From Pseudomonas sp. UBA1879 (GTDB taxonomy: Bacteria; Pseudomonadota; Gammaproteobacteria; Pseudomonadales; Pseudomonadaceae), in contig NZ_DDHJ01000010.1 in NCBI RefSeq assembly GCF_002338065.1, forward strand, positions 86,949 through 150,948: DNA of 64,000 bases. The letters are read 5' to 3'. Shown here piece after piece: positions 1 to 9,251 of this stretch (within the stretch, counting starts at the first letter, position 1; every line of letters starts with the position of its first letter). Under the pieces are notes generated by a model. The model was not told the DNA's origin. It saw nothing but the letters and a program-made list of their open reading frames with translations, and made no database searches. The translations under genes were made by a program, and so were the position numbers.

Positions 1-1
1 G

Positions 2-895
2 ACCGTGCACATCCGCGACAACCTGGACCTGGCGCCGAGCGCCTACCGCCTGACGCTGATGGGTGTGACCCTGGCCGAAGCCGAGATCTACCCTGATCGC
101 GAACTGGCGATCAACCCGGGGCAGGTGTTTGGCAGCCTCAACGGCATCACTGCCAAAGACCCGGCGTTCGGGCTCGAAGCGGTCTGGATCGAAATCAGTC
201 AGCGCGCGCAGGCGCAGTCCCTCGGCTACACCGTGGTCGACGCCAGCACCGTAGTGGCGACTCACTTGAACCAGATCCTCTACAAGCACTCTCATGAGTT
301 GATCGGGCATGAGGAGGTTCAGCAACTGATGACGTTGCTGGCCAAGAGCTCGCCCAAACTGGCTGAAGAACTGGTGCCCGGCGTGCTGTCACTGTCGGCA
401 CTGCTCAAAGTCCTGCAGGCCTTGCTGGCGGAACAGGTACCGGTTCGCGACATTCGCAGCATCGCCGAAGCCATCGCCAACAATGCTGCGCGGAGTCAAG
501 ATACCGCCGCATTGGTGGCTGCCGTACGGGTCGGGTTGTCCCGCGCCATCGTCCAAAGCATTGTCGGCATTGAGCCGGAGCTGCCTGTTATCACGCTTGA
601 GCCAAGGTTGGAACAGATATTGCTCAATAGTCTGCAGAAGGCAGGTCAGGGTCAGGAAGAAGGCGTTCTGCTCGAACCGAGCATGGCTGAGAAGCTTCAG
701 CGCTCGTTGATCGAAGCGGCGCAGCGTCAGGAGATGCAAGGTCAGCCGGTTATTTTGTTGGTAGCAGGTCCGGTTCGCGCCATGTTGTCCCGCTTTGGAC
801 GCCTGGCCGTGCCGAACATGCATGTGTTGGCGTATCAGGAAATTCCTGACAACAAGCAAGTCACCATCGTAGCGACTGTCGGGCCGAACGGCTGA
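2..895 (+). CDS. flhA: Flagellar export gate protein FlhA, C-terminal part (5' end outside window)
   Basis: FlhA is the large membrane component of the flagellar type III export gate; its cytoplasmic C-terminal domain docks chaperone-substrate complexes. Only the last 297 residues are here, and the reading frame is open to the window edge with no convincing start, so the gene begins upstream. The visible part is all soluble domain, as expected for the FlhA tail, with the family stretch around 'YTVVDASTVVATHL' and the terminal region 'VILLVAGPVRAMLSRFGR'. flhF follows after 11 bases. Identity rests on recognised family sequence and on the flhA-flhF-fleN-fliA order. Confidence 0.95.
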   Translation, partial: TVHIRDNLDLAPSAYRLTLMGVTLAEAEIYPDRELAINPGQVFGSLNGITAKDPAFGLEAVWIEISQRAQAQSLGYTVVDASTVVATHLNQILYKHSHELIGHEEVQQLMTLLAKSSPKLAEELVPGVLSLSALLKVLQALLAEQVPVRDIRSIAEAIANNAARSQDTAALVAAVRVGLSRAIVQSIVGIEPELPVITLEPRLEQILLNSLQKAGQGQEEGVLLEPSMAEKLQRSLIEAAQRQEMQGQPVILLVAGPVRAMLSRFGRLAVPNMHVLAYQEIPDNKQVTIVATVGPNG

Positions 896-906
896 GGTAG
901 TGAGTC

Positions 907-2262
907 ATGCAAGTTAAGCGTTTTTTCGCCGCCGATATGCGACAAGCCATGAAACTGGTTCGTGATGAGCTGGGCGCTGAAGCCGCCATCATCGGTAACC
1001 GGCGGATCGCAGGCGGCGTGGAACTGACTGCCGCGCTGGACTACAAATTGTCCGCGCTGGCCCCGCGCGTGCCGAATGTCGAGCTGGAAGACGAACTGCG
1101 CAAGACGCAATCGCGCATCGTGACCGCACAGGCCGAGCTGACTCACCGCAGCGAACTGGACACGGTCGCCAATCGCCAACTGTTCGCCGGTCTGGCGATG
1201 GACGACAGCAAGCAAATCGAGCCGACGCTGGACGAACCGTTTCGCCCGTCGATTCACGCGGCCATGGCGGCGGATCGTGCCGAGCGCGCCGAGCGCCAAC
1301 CGGCCGAGCCTGGCATCAGCCAGCGCGCTTACGACTCGATGCGATCCGAATTGAACGGCCTGCGTGAGCTGCTGGAAGTCCAGCTGGGTTCGCTGGCCTG
1401 GAATCAACTGCAAGGCAGCCGACCGCAACAGGCCAACCTGTGGCGTCGTCTGCAACGTGTCGGCCTGTCCGGCCCGCTGTCCCGCGACCTGCTGGCGATG
1501 GTGCCGGACACCGACGATCAGCCCCATGCCTGGCGCATGGTGCTGGCGCACCTGGCGCGCATGATCGTTACCCCGGACGTCGAGCCTCTGGAAGAGGGCG
1601 GTGTGATTGCGATGGTCGGCCCGGCAGGCATGGGCAAGACCACGACGCTGGCCAAGTTGGCCGCGCGTTATGTGTTGAAATACGGCGCGCAAAACATCGC
1701 GCTGGTGAGCATGGACAGCTTTCGCATCGGCGCGCAGGAACAGCTCAAGACGCTGGGCCGCATTCTCAATGTGCCAGTGACCCACGTCGATCCGGGCCAA
1801 TCGCTGGCTCAGGCGCTGGAACCGCTGCTGCGCAAGCGCGTGGTGCTGGTGGACACCGCTGGTCTGCAAGCCAGCGACCCAGCGTTGCGCCTGCAACTGG
1901 AGAGCCTGGCCGGTCGCGGCATCAAGGCGCGCAATTACCTGGTCCTCGCCACCACCAGCCAGAAACAGGTGCTGACGGCGGCGTACCACAGTTACAAACG
2001 TTGCGGTCTGGCCGGGTGCATCCTGACCAAACTGGACGAAACCGCCAGCCTCGGCGAAGTGCTCAGCCTGGCCGTGACACACGAATTGCCCGTGGCTTAT
2101 CTCACCGATGGCCCGCGCATTCCGGATGATCTGCATCTGCCACGTCGGCACCAGTTGGTGAGCAGGGCGGTCAGCGTGCAGATGCAGGAGGAGCCTAGCG
2201 AGGAAGCGATGGCGGATATGTTTGCGGATCTTTATCACAACCCCGGCAAGCGTGCAGGGTAG
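907..2262 (+). CDS. flhF: Flagellar biosynthesis SRP-type GTPase FlhF
   Basis: FlhF is an SRP-family GTPase that places the flagellum at the cell pole. The 451-residue protein has a basic, variable N-terminal region and an NG domain in its second half. The P-loop GPAGMGKTT is at residues 238-246, followed by the SRP-type 'SMDSFRIGAQEQL' region, the 'LVDTAGL' G3 motif and 'LTKLDETASLG' near the end. It starts 11 bases after flhA and is followed by fleN, its usual antagonist partner: FlhF promotes polar assembly and FleN limits number. Length and order match the Pseudomonas homologue. Confidence 0.96.
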   Translation: MQVKRFFAADMRQAMKLVRDELGAEAAIIGNRRIAGGVELTAALDYKLSALAPRVPNVELEDELRKTQSRIVTAQAELTHRSELDTVANRQLFAGLAMDDSKQIEPTLDEPFRPSIHAAMAADRAERAERQPAEPGISQRAYDSMRSELNGLRELLEVQLGSLAWNQLQGSRPQQANLWRRLQRVGLSGPLSRDLLAMVPDTDDQPHAWRMVLAHLARMIVTPDVEPLEEGGVIAMVGPAGMGKTTTLAKLAARYVLKYGAQNIALVSMDSFRIGAQEQLKTLGRILNVPVTHVDPGQSLAQALEPLLRKRVVLVDTAGLQASDPALRLQLESLAGRGIKARNYLVLATTSQKQVLTAAYHSYKRCGLAGCILTKLDETASLGEVLSLAVTHELPVAYLTDGPRIPDDLHLPRRHQLVSRAVSVQMQEEPSEEAMADMFADLYHNPGKRAG

Positions 2263-2380
2263 GTAAGGAAAATGACAGTGGAAGATACCTGCATCGATGG
2301 TCTGCCAGGCATTGTTCACACACTGAACGTGCAGCCCGAAATGTGGCTTTGGTCTAAGCAAGACAAGGTAAAAAATTAAC

Positions 2381-3214
2381 ATGGGCAGCATGCATCCCGT
2401 ACAGGTTATCGCGGTGACCGGTGGCAAAGGTGGCGTCGGCAAGACCAACGTGTCAGTGAACCTCTCGCTGGCCCTGGCCGAGCTGGGACGTCGTGTCATG
2501 TTGCTGGACGCCGATCTGGGTCTGGCCAACGTCGACGTATTGTTGGGGCTCACCCCCAAACGCACCCTGGCGGACGTCATCGAAGGGCGTTGCGAGCTGC
2601 GCGATGTACTGTTGCAGGGCCCTGGCGGGGTGCGCATCGTGCCCGCCGCGTCCGGCACCCAGACGATGGTTCATCTGAGTCCTGCGCAGCACGCGGGCCT
2701 GATTCAGGCGTTCAGCGACATCGGCGACAACCTGGATGTGCTGGTGATCGACACCGCCGCCGGGATCGGCGAATCGGTGGTCAGCTTCGTGCGCGCCGCT
2801 CAGGAAGTGTTGCTGGTGGTGTGCGACGAGCCGACCTCGATCACCGACGCTTACGCGCTGATCAAACTGTTGAACCGCGACTACGGCATGAACCGCTTCC
2901 GCGTGCTGGCCAACATGGCGCAGAGCCCGCAAGAAGGGCGCAACCTGTTCGCCAAGCTCACGAAGGTCACCGACCGCTTCCTCGACGTAGCCCTGCAATA
3001 CGTCGGCGCCGTGCCGTACGACGAATGCGTGCGCAAGGCCGTGCAGAAGCAGCGGGCGGTTTACGAAGCATTTCCGCGTTCCAAATGCGCGCTGGCGTTC
3101 AAGGCCATCGCGCAGAAGGTCGATACCTGGCCACTGCCGGCAAATCCGCGTGGCCACCTTGAATTCTTCGTTGAGCGCCTGGTTCACCAGACCAGTGCAG
3201 GGCCCGTGTCATGA
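2381..3214 (+). CDS. fleN: Flagellar number regulator, MinD/ParA-type ATPase FleN (FlhG)
   Basis: FleN is a MinD-like ATPase that in Pseudomonas restrains the master activator FleQ and keeps one (or few) polar flagella. The deviant Walker A motif GGKGGVGKT occupies residues 14-22, followed by 'LLDADLGLANVDVLLGL' and a Walker B-like 'VLVIDTAAG'. The 277-residue length is normal. The ATG at 2381 is used because a stop lies just upstream in frame; a second ATG at 2390 is possible. The stop overlaps the fliA start (ATGA), so the two are probably translationally coupled. The 118-base gap after flhF shows no clear promoter to me. Confidence 0.96.
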   Translation: MGSMHPVQVIAVTGGKGGVGKTNVSVNLSLALAELGRRVMLLDADLGLANVDVLLGLTPKRTLADVIEGRCELRDVLLQGPGGVRIVPAASGTQTMVHLSPAQHAGLIQAFSDIGDNLDVLVIDTAAGIGESVVSFVRAAQEVLLVVCDEPTSITDAYALIKLLNRDYGMNRFRVLANMAQSPQEGRNLFAKLTKVTDRFLDVALQYVGAVPYDECVRKAVQKQRAVYEAFPRSKCALAFKAIAQKVDTWPLPANPRGHLEFFVERLVHQTSAGPVS

Positions 3215-3951
3215 CCGCAAGTGGCTATCGCATGTACAGCAAATCCTCCAAAGATTCCCAGTATGAGCTGATCGAGCGCTATGCCCCGTTGGTCAAGCGC
3301 ATCGCCTACCACTTGCTGGCGCGTTTGCCGGCCAGCGTGCAGGTCGAAGATCTGATCCAGGCCGGCATGATTGGCTTGCTCGAAGTCTCCACCAAATACG
3401 ACTCCACCAAAGGTGCGAGTTTCGAGACGTACGCGGGCATTCGTATTCGCGGCGCGATGCTTGACGAAGTGCGCAAGGGCGACTGGGCACCGCGCTCGGT
3501 CCACCGCAACACGCGCATGGTCAGTGACGCAATCCGCGCAATCGAAGCAAAAACCGGTCGCGACGCTAAAGATCATGAAGTTGCTGCCGAACTTCAATTG
3601 AGTCTCGATGATTACTACGGGATTCTGAACGATACCTTGGGCAGCCGCCTGTTCAGCTTCGACGACCTGTTGCAGGACGGCGAGCACGAAGGGCTGCACG
3701 AGGACGGCGCGAGCCAGTCGCTCGAACCGTCACGTGATCTGGAAGACGAGCGCTTCCAGAGCGCACTGGCGGACGCCATTGCCAACCTGCCCGAGCGTGA
3801 ACGCCTGGTGCTGGCGCTGTACTACGACGAAGAGCTGAACCTCAAAGAGATCGGGGAGGTCTTGGGGGTCAGCGAATCCCGTGTCAGCCAGCTGCACAGC
3901 CAGTGCGCCGCACGTCTGCGGGGTCGGTTGGGCGAATGGCGCGCGCGTTGA
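3211..3951 (+). CDS. fliA: RNA polymerase sigma factor for flagellar operons, sigma-28
   Basis: FliA directs RNA polymerase to late flagellar and chemotaxis promoters. The 246-residue product has the sigma-70 family regions in order: region 2 with 'RIAYHLLARLPASVQVEDL' and 'FETYAGIRIRGAMLDE', region 3, and a C-terminal region 4 helix-turn-helix ('LKEIGEVLGVSESRVSQLHS'). The start ATG overlaps the fleN stop by four bases. FlgM, its anti-sigma factor, is not in the window. Two promoter-like sequences matching the FliA consensus are seen at 11761 and 29587 (minus strand). Confidence 0.97.
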   Translation: MTASGYRMYSKSSKDSQYELIERYAPLVKRIAYHLLARLPASVQVEDLIQAGMIGLLEVSTKYDSTKGASFETYAGIRIRGAMLDEVRKGDWAPRSVHRNTRMVSDAIRAIEAKTGRDAKDHEVAAELQLSLDDYYGILNDTLGSRLFSFDDLLQDGEHEGLHEDGASQSLEPSRDLEDERFQSALADAIANLPERERLVLALYYDEELNLKEIGEVLGVSESRVSQLHSQCAARLRGRLGEWRAR

Positions 3952-4206
3952 CGCATTGACGCAGGCCTCTCTTTTCACAAAGATGCCTGCGTTTTTGAGT
4001 GCAAGGCCGGCTGTGCAAGCGTTGTGTGGGAAGCAAAAGGGACAAGGCAGGCGCCGCTCGGACCAGGTCTTAGGACGTTGCCGCGACGCTCATCAGGTTC
4101 TTCGAAAGGCCCCCTCGTTTTCGTATGACCGGTGGAGCGATGTTACCGGTATTGATTGAACGCGCGTCCAGGCACTGGGCGCGTTAAAGACTGCTTGGAG
4201 GTCGAA

Positions 4207-4593
4207 TTGGACAAGAACATGAAAATCCTCATCGTTGATGACTTTTCAACGATGCGGCGGATCATAAAAAACCTGTTGCGTGACCTTGGGTTCACCAACA
4301 CGGCCGAAGCAGATGACGGTACCACCGCGTTACCGATGCTGCAGAGCGGTGCTTTTGACTTTCTGGTGACCGACTGGAACATGCCTGGCATGTCCGGCAT
4401 CGACCTGCTGCGTCAGGTCCGCGCCGACGAACGCCTGCGCCACCTGCCGGTGTTGATGGTCACGGCCGAAGCCAAGCGCGAGCAGATCATCGAAGCCGCT
4501 CAGGCCGGTGTGAATGGCTATGTGGTCAAGCCTTTTACGGCCCAGGTGCTCAAAGAAAAGATCGAGAAGATATTCGAGCGCGTCAATAGCTGA
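4207..4593 (+). CDS. cheY: Chemotaxis response regulator CheY
   Basis: CheY is the diffusible receiver that, when phosphorylated by CheA, binds the flagellar switch. The acidic pocket and acceptor aspartate lie in 'FLVTDWNMPG' (Asp56 counted from the TTG), and the conserved lysine is in 'VVKPF'. Two starts are possible. The TTG at 4207 sits six bases after GGAG (4197-4200) and gives an N-terminus aligning with E. coli CheY (MADKELKFLVVDD). The ATG at 4219, commonly annotated in pseudomonads, is 18 bases from that site and has no better one. I favour TTG; the choice changes only four residues. First gene of the chemotaxis cluster. Confidence 0.95.
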   Translation: MDKNMKILIVDDFSTMRRIIKNLLRDLGFTNTAEADDGTTALPMLQSGAFDFLVTDWNMPGMSGIDLLRQVRADERLRHLPVLMVTAEAKREQIIEAAQAGVNGYVVKPFTAQVLKEKIEKIFERVNS

Positions 4594-4612
4594 TGTCCGC
4601 TGCGAGGGCGCT

Positions 4613-5401
4613 ATGGATTCCAAAGATTCGACAATGGGTGACTTCGAGTCGACCCTGAAGAAACACGCACAAGAACTGGTCGCCAGCCTCGAAAAAGGCA
4701 AATTCGGCGACGCCGTGCAACTCATCCATGAGCTTAACCAGACCCGGGACCGCGGCCTGTATCAGGAAGTGGGCAAGCTGACGCGCGAGCTGCACAGTGC
4801 AATCGTCAATTTCCAGATTGACCCGCACATGCCGCAAGCCGAAGAAGTGTCTCAGATCACTGACGCCACCGAACGCCTGTCGTACGTTGTGCGCCTGACA
4901 GAAGGCGCGGCTAACCGCACGATGGACCTGGTGGAGCAGAGCACGCCGCTGATGAATGGCCTGAGCGCCGACGCCAAGGCGTTGAGCGCCGATTGGGGTC
5001 GCTTCATGCGCCGGGAAATCGGTGCCGAAGAATTCCGTGATCTGGCCCGCCGCGTCGAGGGCTTTCTGGCCCGCAGCGAGACCGAAACCCATGAGGTCGC
5101 CAGCCACCTGAACGACATTTTGCTGGCGCAGGACTACCAGGACCTGACCGGCCAGGTGATCAAGCGTGTGACCACGCTGGTGACCGAAGTCGAGAGCAAT
5201 CTGCTCAAGTTGGTGCTGATGGCCAGCCAGGTCGATCGCTTTGCCGGCATCGAACACGACCAGGAAGTGTTCCGTAAGCAAAAAGAACAGGAAAAACTTC
5301 ATTCCAAGGGTGAAGGTCCGCAGATTCATGCCGATAAACGTGAAGACGTCGTATCCGGTCAGGATGATGTAGACGATCTGCTATCCAGCCTCGGGTTCTG
5401 A
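4613..5401 (+). CDS. cheZ: Protein phosphatase CheZ (CheY-P phosphatase)
   Basis: CheZ removes phosphate from CheY-P. The 262-residue protein is mainly a long helical hairpin. The catalytic stretch 'AQDYQDLTGQVIKR' is intact, with Asp177 and Gln181 corresponding to E. coli Asp143 and Gln147. The C-terminal tail 'DDVDDLLSSLGF' is the amphipathic CheY-binding helix. The ATG at 4613 is chosen over upstream in-frame starts that lie inside cheY; it gives the family length. It begins 19 bases after the cheY stop, in the same operon. Confidence 0.95.
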   Translation: MDSKDSTMGDFESTLKKHAQELVASLEKGKFGDAVQLIHELNQTRDRGLYQEVGKLTRELHSAIVNFQIDPHMPQAEEVSQITDATERLSYVVRLTEGAANRTMDLVEQSTPLMNGLSADAKALSADWGRFMRREIGAEEFRDLARRVEGFLARSETETHEVASHLNDILLAQDYQDLTGQVIKRVTTLVTEVESNLLKLVLMASQVDRFAGIEHDQEVFRKQKEQEKLHSKGEGPQIHADKREDVVSGQDDVDDLLSSLGF

Positions 5402-5530
5402 CTTCCAGATCCAGGGTTCTATGTGAAAGTAGCTGTGGGCTTGCGCGCCAATGTCTCGACGAAGGCAATGTGCGCAGGCCAATGACGCAGCTCCTGGATC
5501 GGTTGACGGTTAATTTTAGGAGCACCCCCG

Positions 5531-7852
5531 ATGAGCTTCGGCGCCGATGAAGAGATCCTTCAGGATTTTCTGGTAGAGGCCGGCGAGATTCTGGAGCAAC
5601 TGTCCGAGCAGTTGGTCGAGCTGGAAAGCCGGCCGGACGATGCGGACCTGCTCAATGCAATTTTTCGCGGTTTTCACACTGTAAAAGGGGGCGCCGGCTT
5701 CCTCCAGCTCAATGAGCTGGTTGAATGCTGCCACATCGCCGAAAACGTGTTCGACATCCTGCGCAAAGGTGAGCGCCGGGTCGACGCAGAACTCATGGAT
5801 GTCGTGCTCGAAGCACTGGACACCGTCAACAGCATGTTCGGTCAGGTCCGCGAACGCTCGGACATCACGCCCGCCACGCCTGAGCTGCTGGCCGCGCTGT
5901 CGCGTCTGGCCGAGCCTGCGTCTGCAGACGAAATTGCCGCAGCGCCGGCGCCCGAAGTGGAAGAGGTGGCCGAAGCGCCGTCCGACGACATCACCGATCA
6001 GGAATTCGAGCAACTGCTGGACTCGCTCAACGCGGTGAAAGCCGAGGCGGCGGGCCTGCCTGCGCCGGCCCCGACCGCGTCCGTGTCAGCCTCTGCTCCC
6101 GCACAACCGGCCCCAGCGGCGGACGCGGCCAGCGATGAAATCACCGACGCTGAATTCGAATCCCTGCTCGATCAACTGCATGGCAAGGGCCAATTCGCTG
6201 TCGACGCCGTTGCGCCGTCCGCAGCGCCTGCCGCCTCTGTCAGTGCGCCTGCGGCCTCGGCGAGTGCGCCCGCCGCGCCGGCCAGCGACGAAATCACCGA
6301 CGACGAATTCGAAGCGTTGCTCGATCAACTGCACGGCAAGGGTTCGTTCTCGCCAGATGCCAGCGCCGCGGTCGCCTCGGCCCCGCCTGTCGCGACGGAC
6401 GCCAAGGCGCCGGCTTCGGACGAAATCACCGACAACGAATTCGAAGCGTTGCTCGACCAGCTGCACGGCAAGGGCACCTTCTCGCCGGACGTTGCCGCTG
6501 CTGCAACGCCGGTCAAGAAAGCCGAACCGGCGAAGGTCGAGGCGCCGAAAACCGAGCCTGCCAAACCGGCTGCTGCAGCTCCGGCTGCCGCACCTGCCAA
6601 AGCAGCCCCTGCGCCAGCCCCCGCCGCTGCGGCACCCGCGCGTGCGCCTGCGCCGGGAGCGGGTGACAAGGCCCCGACCGAAGCGGAAACCACCGTGCGT
6701 GTCGATACCGCGCGGCTGGACGAAATCATGAACATGGTCGGCGAGTTGGTGCTGGTGCGTAACCGCCTGGTGCGCCTGGGCCTCAACAGCGGCGACGAAG
6801 CCATGTCCAAGGCCGTGTCCAATCTGGACGTGGTCACCGCTGACCTGCAGACCGCCGTGATGAAAACGCGGATGCAGCCGATCAAGAAAGTCTTCGGCCG
6901 CTTCCCGCGACTGGTACGCGATCTGGCGCGTCAGCTGAAGAAAGAGATCAACCTTGAACTGGTGGGTGAAGAAACCGACCTGGACAAGAACCTGGTCGAG
7001 GCGCTGGCCGATCCGTTGGTCCACTTGGTGCGTAACGCGGTCGACCATGGCATCGAATCCCCGGAAGAGCGTGAAGCGTCGGGCAAGGCCCGCGGCGGTC
7101 GCGTGGTGCTGTCGGCTGAACAGGAAGGCGACCACATTCTGCTGTCGATCTCCGACGACGGCAAAGGCATGGACCCGGCGGTGCTGCGCGCCATCGCGGT
7201 CAAGCGTGGAGTCATGGACAAGGATGCCGCCGATCGCCTGAGCGACACCGATTGCTACAACCTGATCTTCGCCCCGGGTTTCTCGACGAAGACCGAGATT
7301 TCCGACGTGTCGGGCCGTGGCGTGGGCATGGACGTGGTGAAAACCAAAATCGCCCAGCTCAACGGCACCATCAACATCTACTCCACCAAGGGCCAGGGCT
7401 CGAAGATCGTCATCAAGGTGCCGTTGACCCTGGCGATCATGCCGACGCTGATGGTGATGCTGGGCAACCAGGCGTTCGCCTTCCCGCTGGTCAACGTCAA
7501 CGAGATCTTCCACCTGGACCTCTCGACCACCAACGTCGTCGACGGTCAGGAAGTGGTGATCGTGCGCGACAAAGCGTTGCCGCTGTTCTACCTCAAGCGC
7601 TGGCTGGTCAGTTCGGCAGCCCACGAGGAGCAACGCGAGGGCCATGTGGTGATCCTGTCGGTCGGCACCCAGCGCATCGGCTTCGTGGTCGATCAGTTGG
7701 TGGGCCAGGAAGAAGTGGTCATCAAACCGCTGGGCAAGATGTTGCAAGGCACGCCAGGCATGTCGGGCGCCACCATCACCGGTGACGGCCGCATCGCGTT
7801 GATTCTTGACGTGCCGAGCATGCTCAAGCGTTACGCCGCGCGGCGTATTTGA
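5531..7852 (+). CDS. cheA: Chemotaxis histidine kinase CheA
   Basis: CheA is the array-bound kinase that phosphorylates CheY and CheB. Domains in order: Hpt with phospho-accepting His49 ('GFHTVKGGAG'), a long Ala/Pro-rich linker (about 130-385), P3 dimerisation helices from about 390, the HATPase domain with N-box near 497-505 ('LVRNAVDHGIE') and G1 'DDGKGMD', and a CheW-like regulatory domain to 773. The linker carries four copies of a motif of the form SDEITDxEFExLLDxL beginning at residues 151, 201, 252 and 296; the last three continue with HGKG. A canonical P2 domain is not obvious, so these repeats may bind CheY or CheB (inference). A GGAG lies before the start. Confidence 0.97.
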   Translation: MSFGADEEILQDFLVEAGEILEQLSEQLVELESRPDDADLLNAIFRGFHTVKGGAGFLQLNELVECCHIAENVFDILRKGERRVDAELMDVVLEALDTVNSMFGQVRERSDITPATPELLAALSRLAEPASADEIAAAPAPEVEEVAEAPSDDITDQEFEQLLDSLNAVKAEAAGLPAPAPTASVSASAPAQPAPAADAASDEITDAEFESLLDQLHGKGQFAVDAVAPSAAPAASVSAPAASASAPAAPASDEITDDEFEALLDQLHGKGSFSPDASAAVASAPPVATDAKAPASDEITDNEFEALLDQLHGKGTFSPDVAAAATPVKKAEPAKVEAPKTEPAKPAAAAPAAAPAKAAPAPAPAAAAPARAPAPGAGDKAPTEAETTVRVDTARLDEIMNMVGELVLVRNRLVRLGLNSGDEAMSKAVSNLDVVTADLQTAVMKTRMQPIKKVFGRFPRLVRDLARQLKKEINLELVGEETDLDKNLVEALADPLVHLVRNAVDHGIESPEEREASGKARGGRVVLSAEQEGDHILLSISDDGKGMDPAVLRAIAVKRGVMDKDAADRLSDTDCYNLIFAPGFSTKTEISDVSGRGVGMDVVKTKIAQLNGTINIYSTKGQGSKIVIKVPLTLAIMPTLMVMLGNQAFAFPLVNVNEIFHLDLSTTNVVDGQEVVIVRDKALPLFYLKRWLVSSAAHEEQREGHVVILSVGTQRIGFVVDQLVGQEEVVIKPLGKMLQGTPGMSGATITGDGRIALILDVPSMLKRYAARRI

Positions 7853-7925
7853 TGCCGGTTTACGCCCTGAGGCAATGAGCTTGCTTACGAGCAGGCTCGG
7901 GTGTCGCAGAGCGCCGGTAGTGCAT

Positions 7926-8016
7926 CTGTGGGAGTGAGCTTGCTCACGAAAGCTTCACCCGTCACTGATGTGCAGTGGCCGTGAGACCGCCTTCGAGAGC
8001 AAGCTCACTCCCACAG
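7926..8016. repeat. REPIN (inverted pair of REP sequences), TGAGCTTGCTC type
   Basis: Two REP-like palindromic units face each other between cheA and cheB: 'GTGGGAGTGAGCTTGCTCACGA' in shortened form at the left and its complement ending CACTCCCACAG at the right, with a short divergent centre. A further degenerate REP-like fragment precedes it near 7873-7900. REPINs are non-autonomous elements dispersed by RAYT transposases in Pseudomonas; no RAYT gene is in this window. Confidence 0.85.
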
Positions 8017-8105
8017 AAGTTAGTCGCAAGTCGAATCATCGATTTGTCGAGTGTTCGCTGGAAAGCCGACCATGGTTCTGGCCGGTTTTTCCGAATGGAG
8101 TGTTT

Positions 8106-9251
8106 ATGGCAGTCAAGGTTCTGGTGGTAGACGATTCCGGCTTTTTCCGCCGGCGCGTCTCGGAAATTCTTTCCTCTGACACAACGATTCAAGTGGTCGG
8201 CACCGCCACCAACGGCAAGGAAGCGATCGAGCAGGCCCTGGCGCTCAAGCCTGATGTGATCACCATGGACTACGAAATGCCGATGATGGATGGCATTACC
8301 GCCGTGCGTCACATCATGCAACGTTGTCCGACCCCGGTACTGATGTTTTCCTCGCTGACCCACGAAGGCGCCCGGGTGACCCTGGACGCGCTGGATGCCG
8401 GTGCCGTCGACTACCTGCCGAAGAACTTCGAAGACATCTCGCGCAACCCCGAGAAGGTCAAACAGATGCTGTGTGAAAAGGTGCATACCATTTCCCGCAG
8501 CAACCGTCGTTTCAGCGGTTACAGCAGTGCCCCGGTGAGTTCGTCGCCTGCACCGGCAACCCCGGCGCCAGGCACGGGTTCTTTGCGCAGCCCTGCACCG
8601 ACCCCCGGCGCGACCCGCCCAGCACCCGCTGCGGCGCCCACCCGAGCGCCTGCCGCTCACGCGCCGACGTCCCCCGCGCCCAAGCGCAAGGCCTACAAAC
8701 TGGTGGCCATCGGTACGTCCACTGGCGGCCCGGTGGCGCTGCAACGGGTGCTGACCCAACTGCCAGCCAATTTCCCGGCGCCCATCGTGCTGATCCAGCA
8801 CATGCCTGCGGCCTTCACCAAAGCCTTCGCCGAGCGCCTGGACAAACTGTGCGGCATCAGCGTCAAGGAAGCCGAGGACGGCGATATGCTGCGCCCCGGA
8901 CTCGCGCTGCTGGCCCCTGGTGGCAAGCAGATGATGGTTGACGGTCGTGGCGCGGTGAAGATTCTGCCGGGCGACGAGCGCTTGAATTACAAGCCCTGCG
9001 TCGATATCACCTTCGGTTCGGCAGCCAAGTCCTACGGCGACAAAGTGCTGGCGGTGGTGTTGACCGGCATGGGCGCCGATGGCCGCGAAGGCGCGCGCCT
9101 GCTGAAGCAGGGCGGCAGCCACATCTGGGCCCAGGACGAAGCCAGCTGCGTGATCTACGGCATGCCGATGGCCATCGTCAAAGCCGGGTTGGCGGACGCG
9201 GTTTATGGGCTGGATGACATTGGGCGTCACTTGGTCGAGGCGTGCCTCTGA
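8106..9251 (+). CDS. cheB: Protein-glutamate methylesterase / chemotaxis response regulator CheB
   Basis: CheB demethylates (and deamidates) chemoreceptors after phosphorylation by CheA, giving adaptation. It has an N-terminal receiver with phospho-acceptor Asp55 ('ITMDYEMPMMDG'), an Ala/Pro/Thr-rich linker (about 140-190), and a C-terminal methylesterase domain whose triad is visible as Ser205 (GTSTGG), His232 (IQHMP) and Asp325 (LTGMGADG). The ATG at 8106 gives MAVKVLVVDD, the normal N-terminus; upstream in-frame starts run through the REPIN. The stop overlaps the motC start (TGATG). Confidence 0.97.
   Translation: MAVKVLVVDDSGFFRRRVSEILSSDTTIQVVGTATNGKEAIEQALALKPDVITMDYEMPMMDGITAVRHIMQRCPTPVLMFSSLTHEGARVTLDALDAGAVDYLPKNFEDISRNPEKVKQMLCEKVHTISRSNRRFSGYSSAPVSSSPAPATPAPGTGSLRSPAPTPGATRPAPAAAPTRAPAAHAPTSPAPKRKAYKLVAIGTSTGGPVALQRVLTQLPANFPAPIVLIQHMPAAFTKAFAERLDKLCGISVKEAEDGDMLRPGLALLAPGGKQMMVDGRGAVKILPGDERLNYKPCVDITFGSAAKSYGDKVLAVVLTGMGADGREGARLLKQGGSHIWAQDEASCVIYGMPMAIVKAGLADAVYGLDDIGRHLVEACL

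Noticed and set aside
2263..2380. sigma-54 promoter before fleN
   Set aside because: I looked for GG-N10-GC with a TGGCAC/TTGC core; the closest stretch (TCTGCCAGGCATTG) lacks the invariant GG at -24, and flhF-fleN are usually one transcript.
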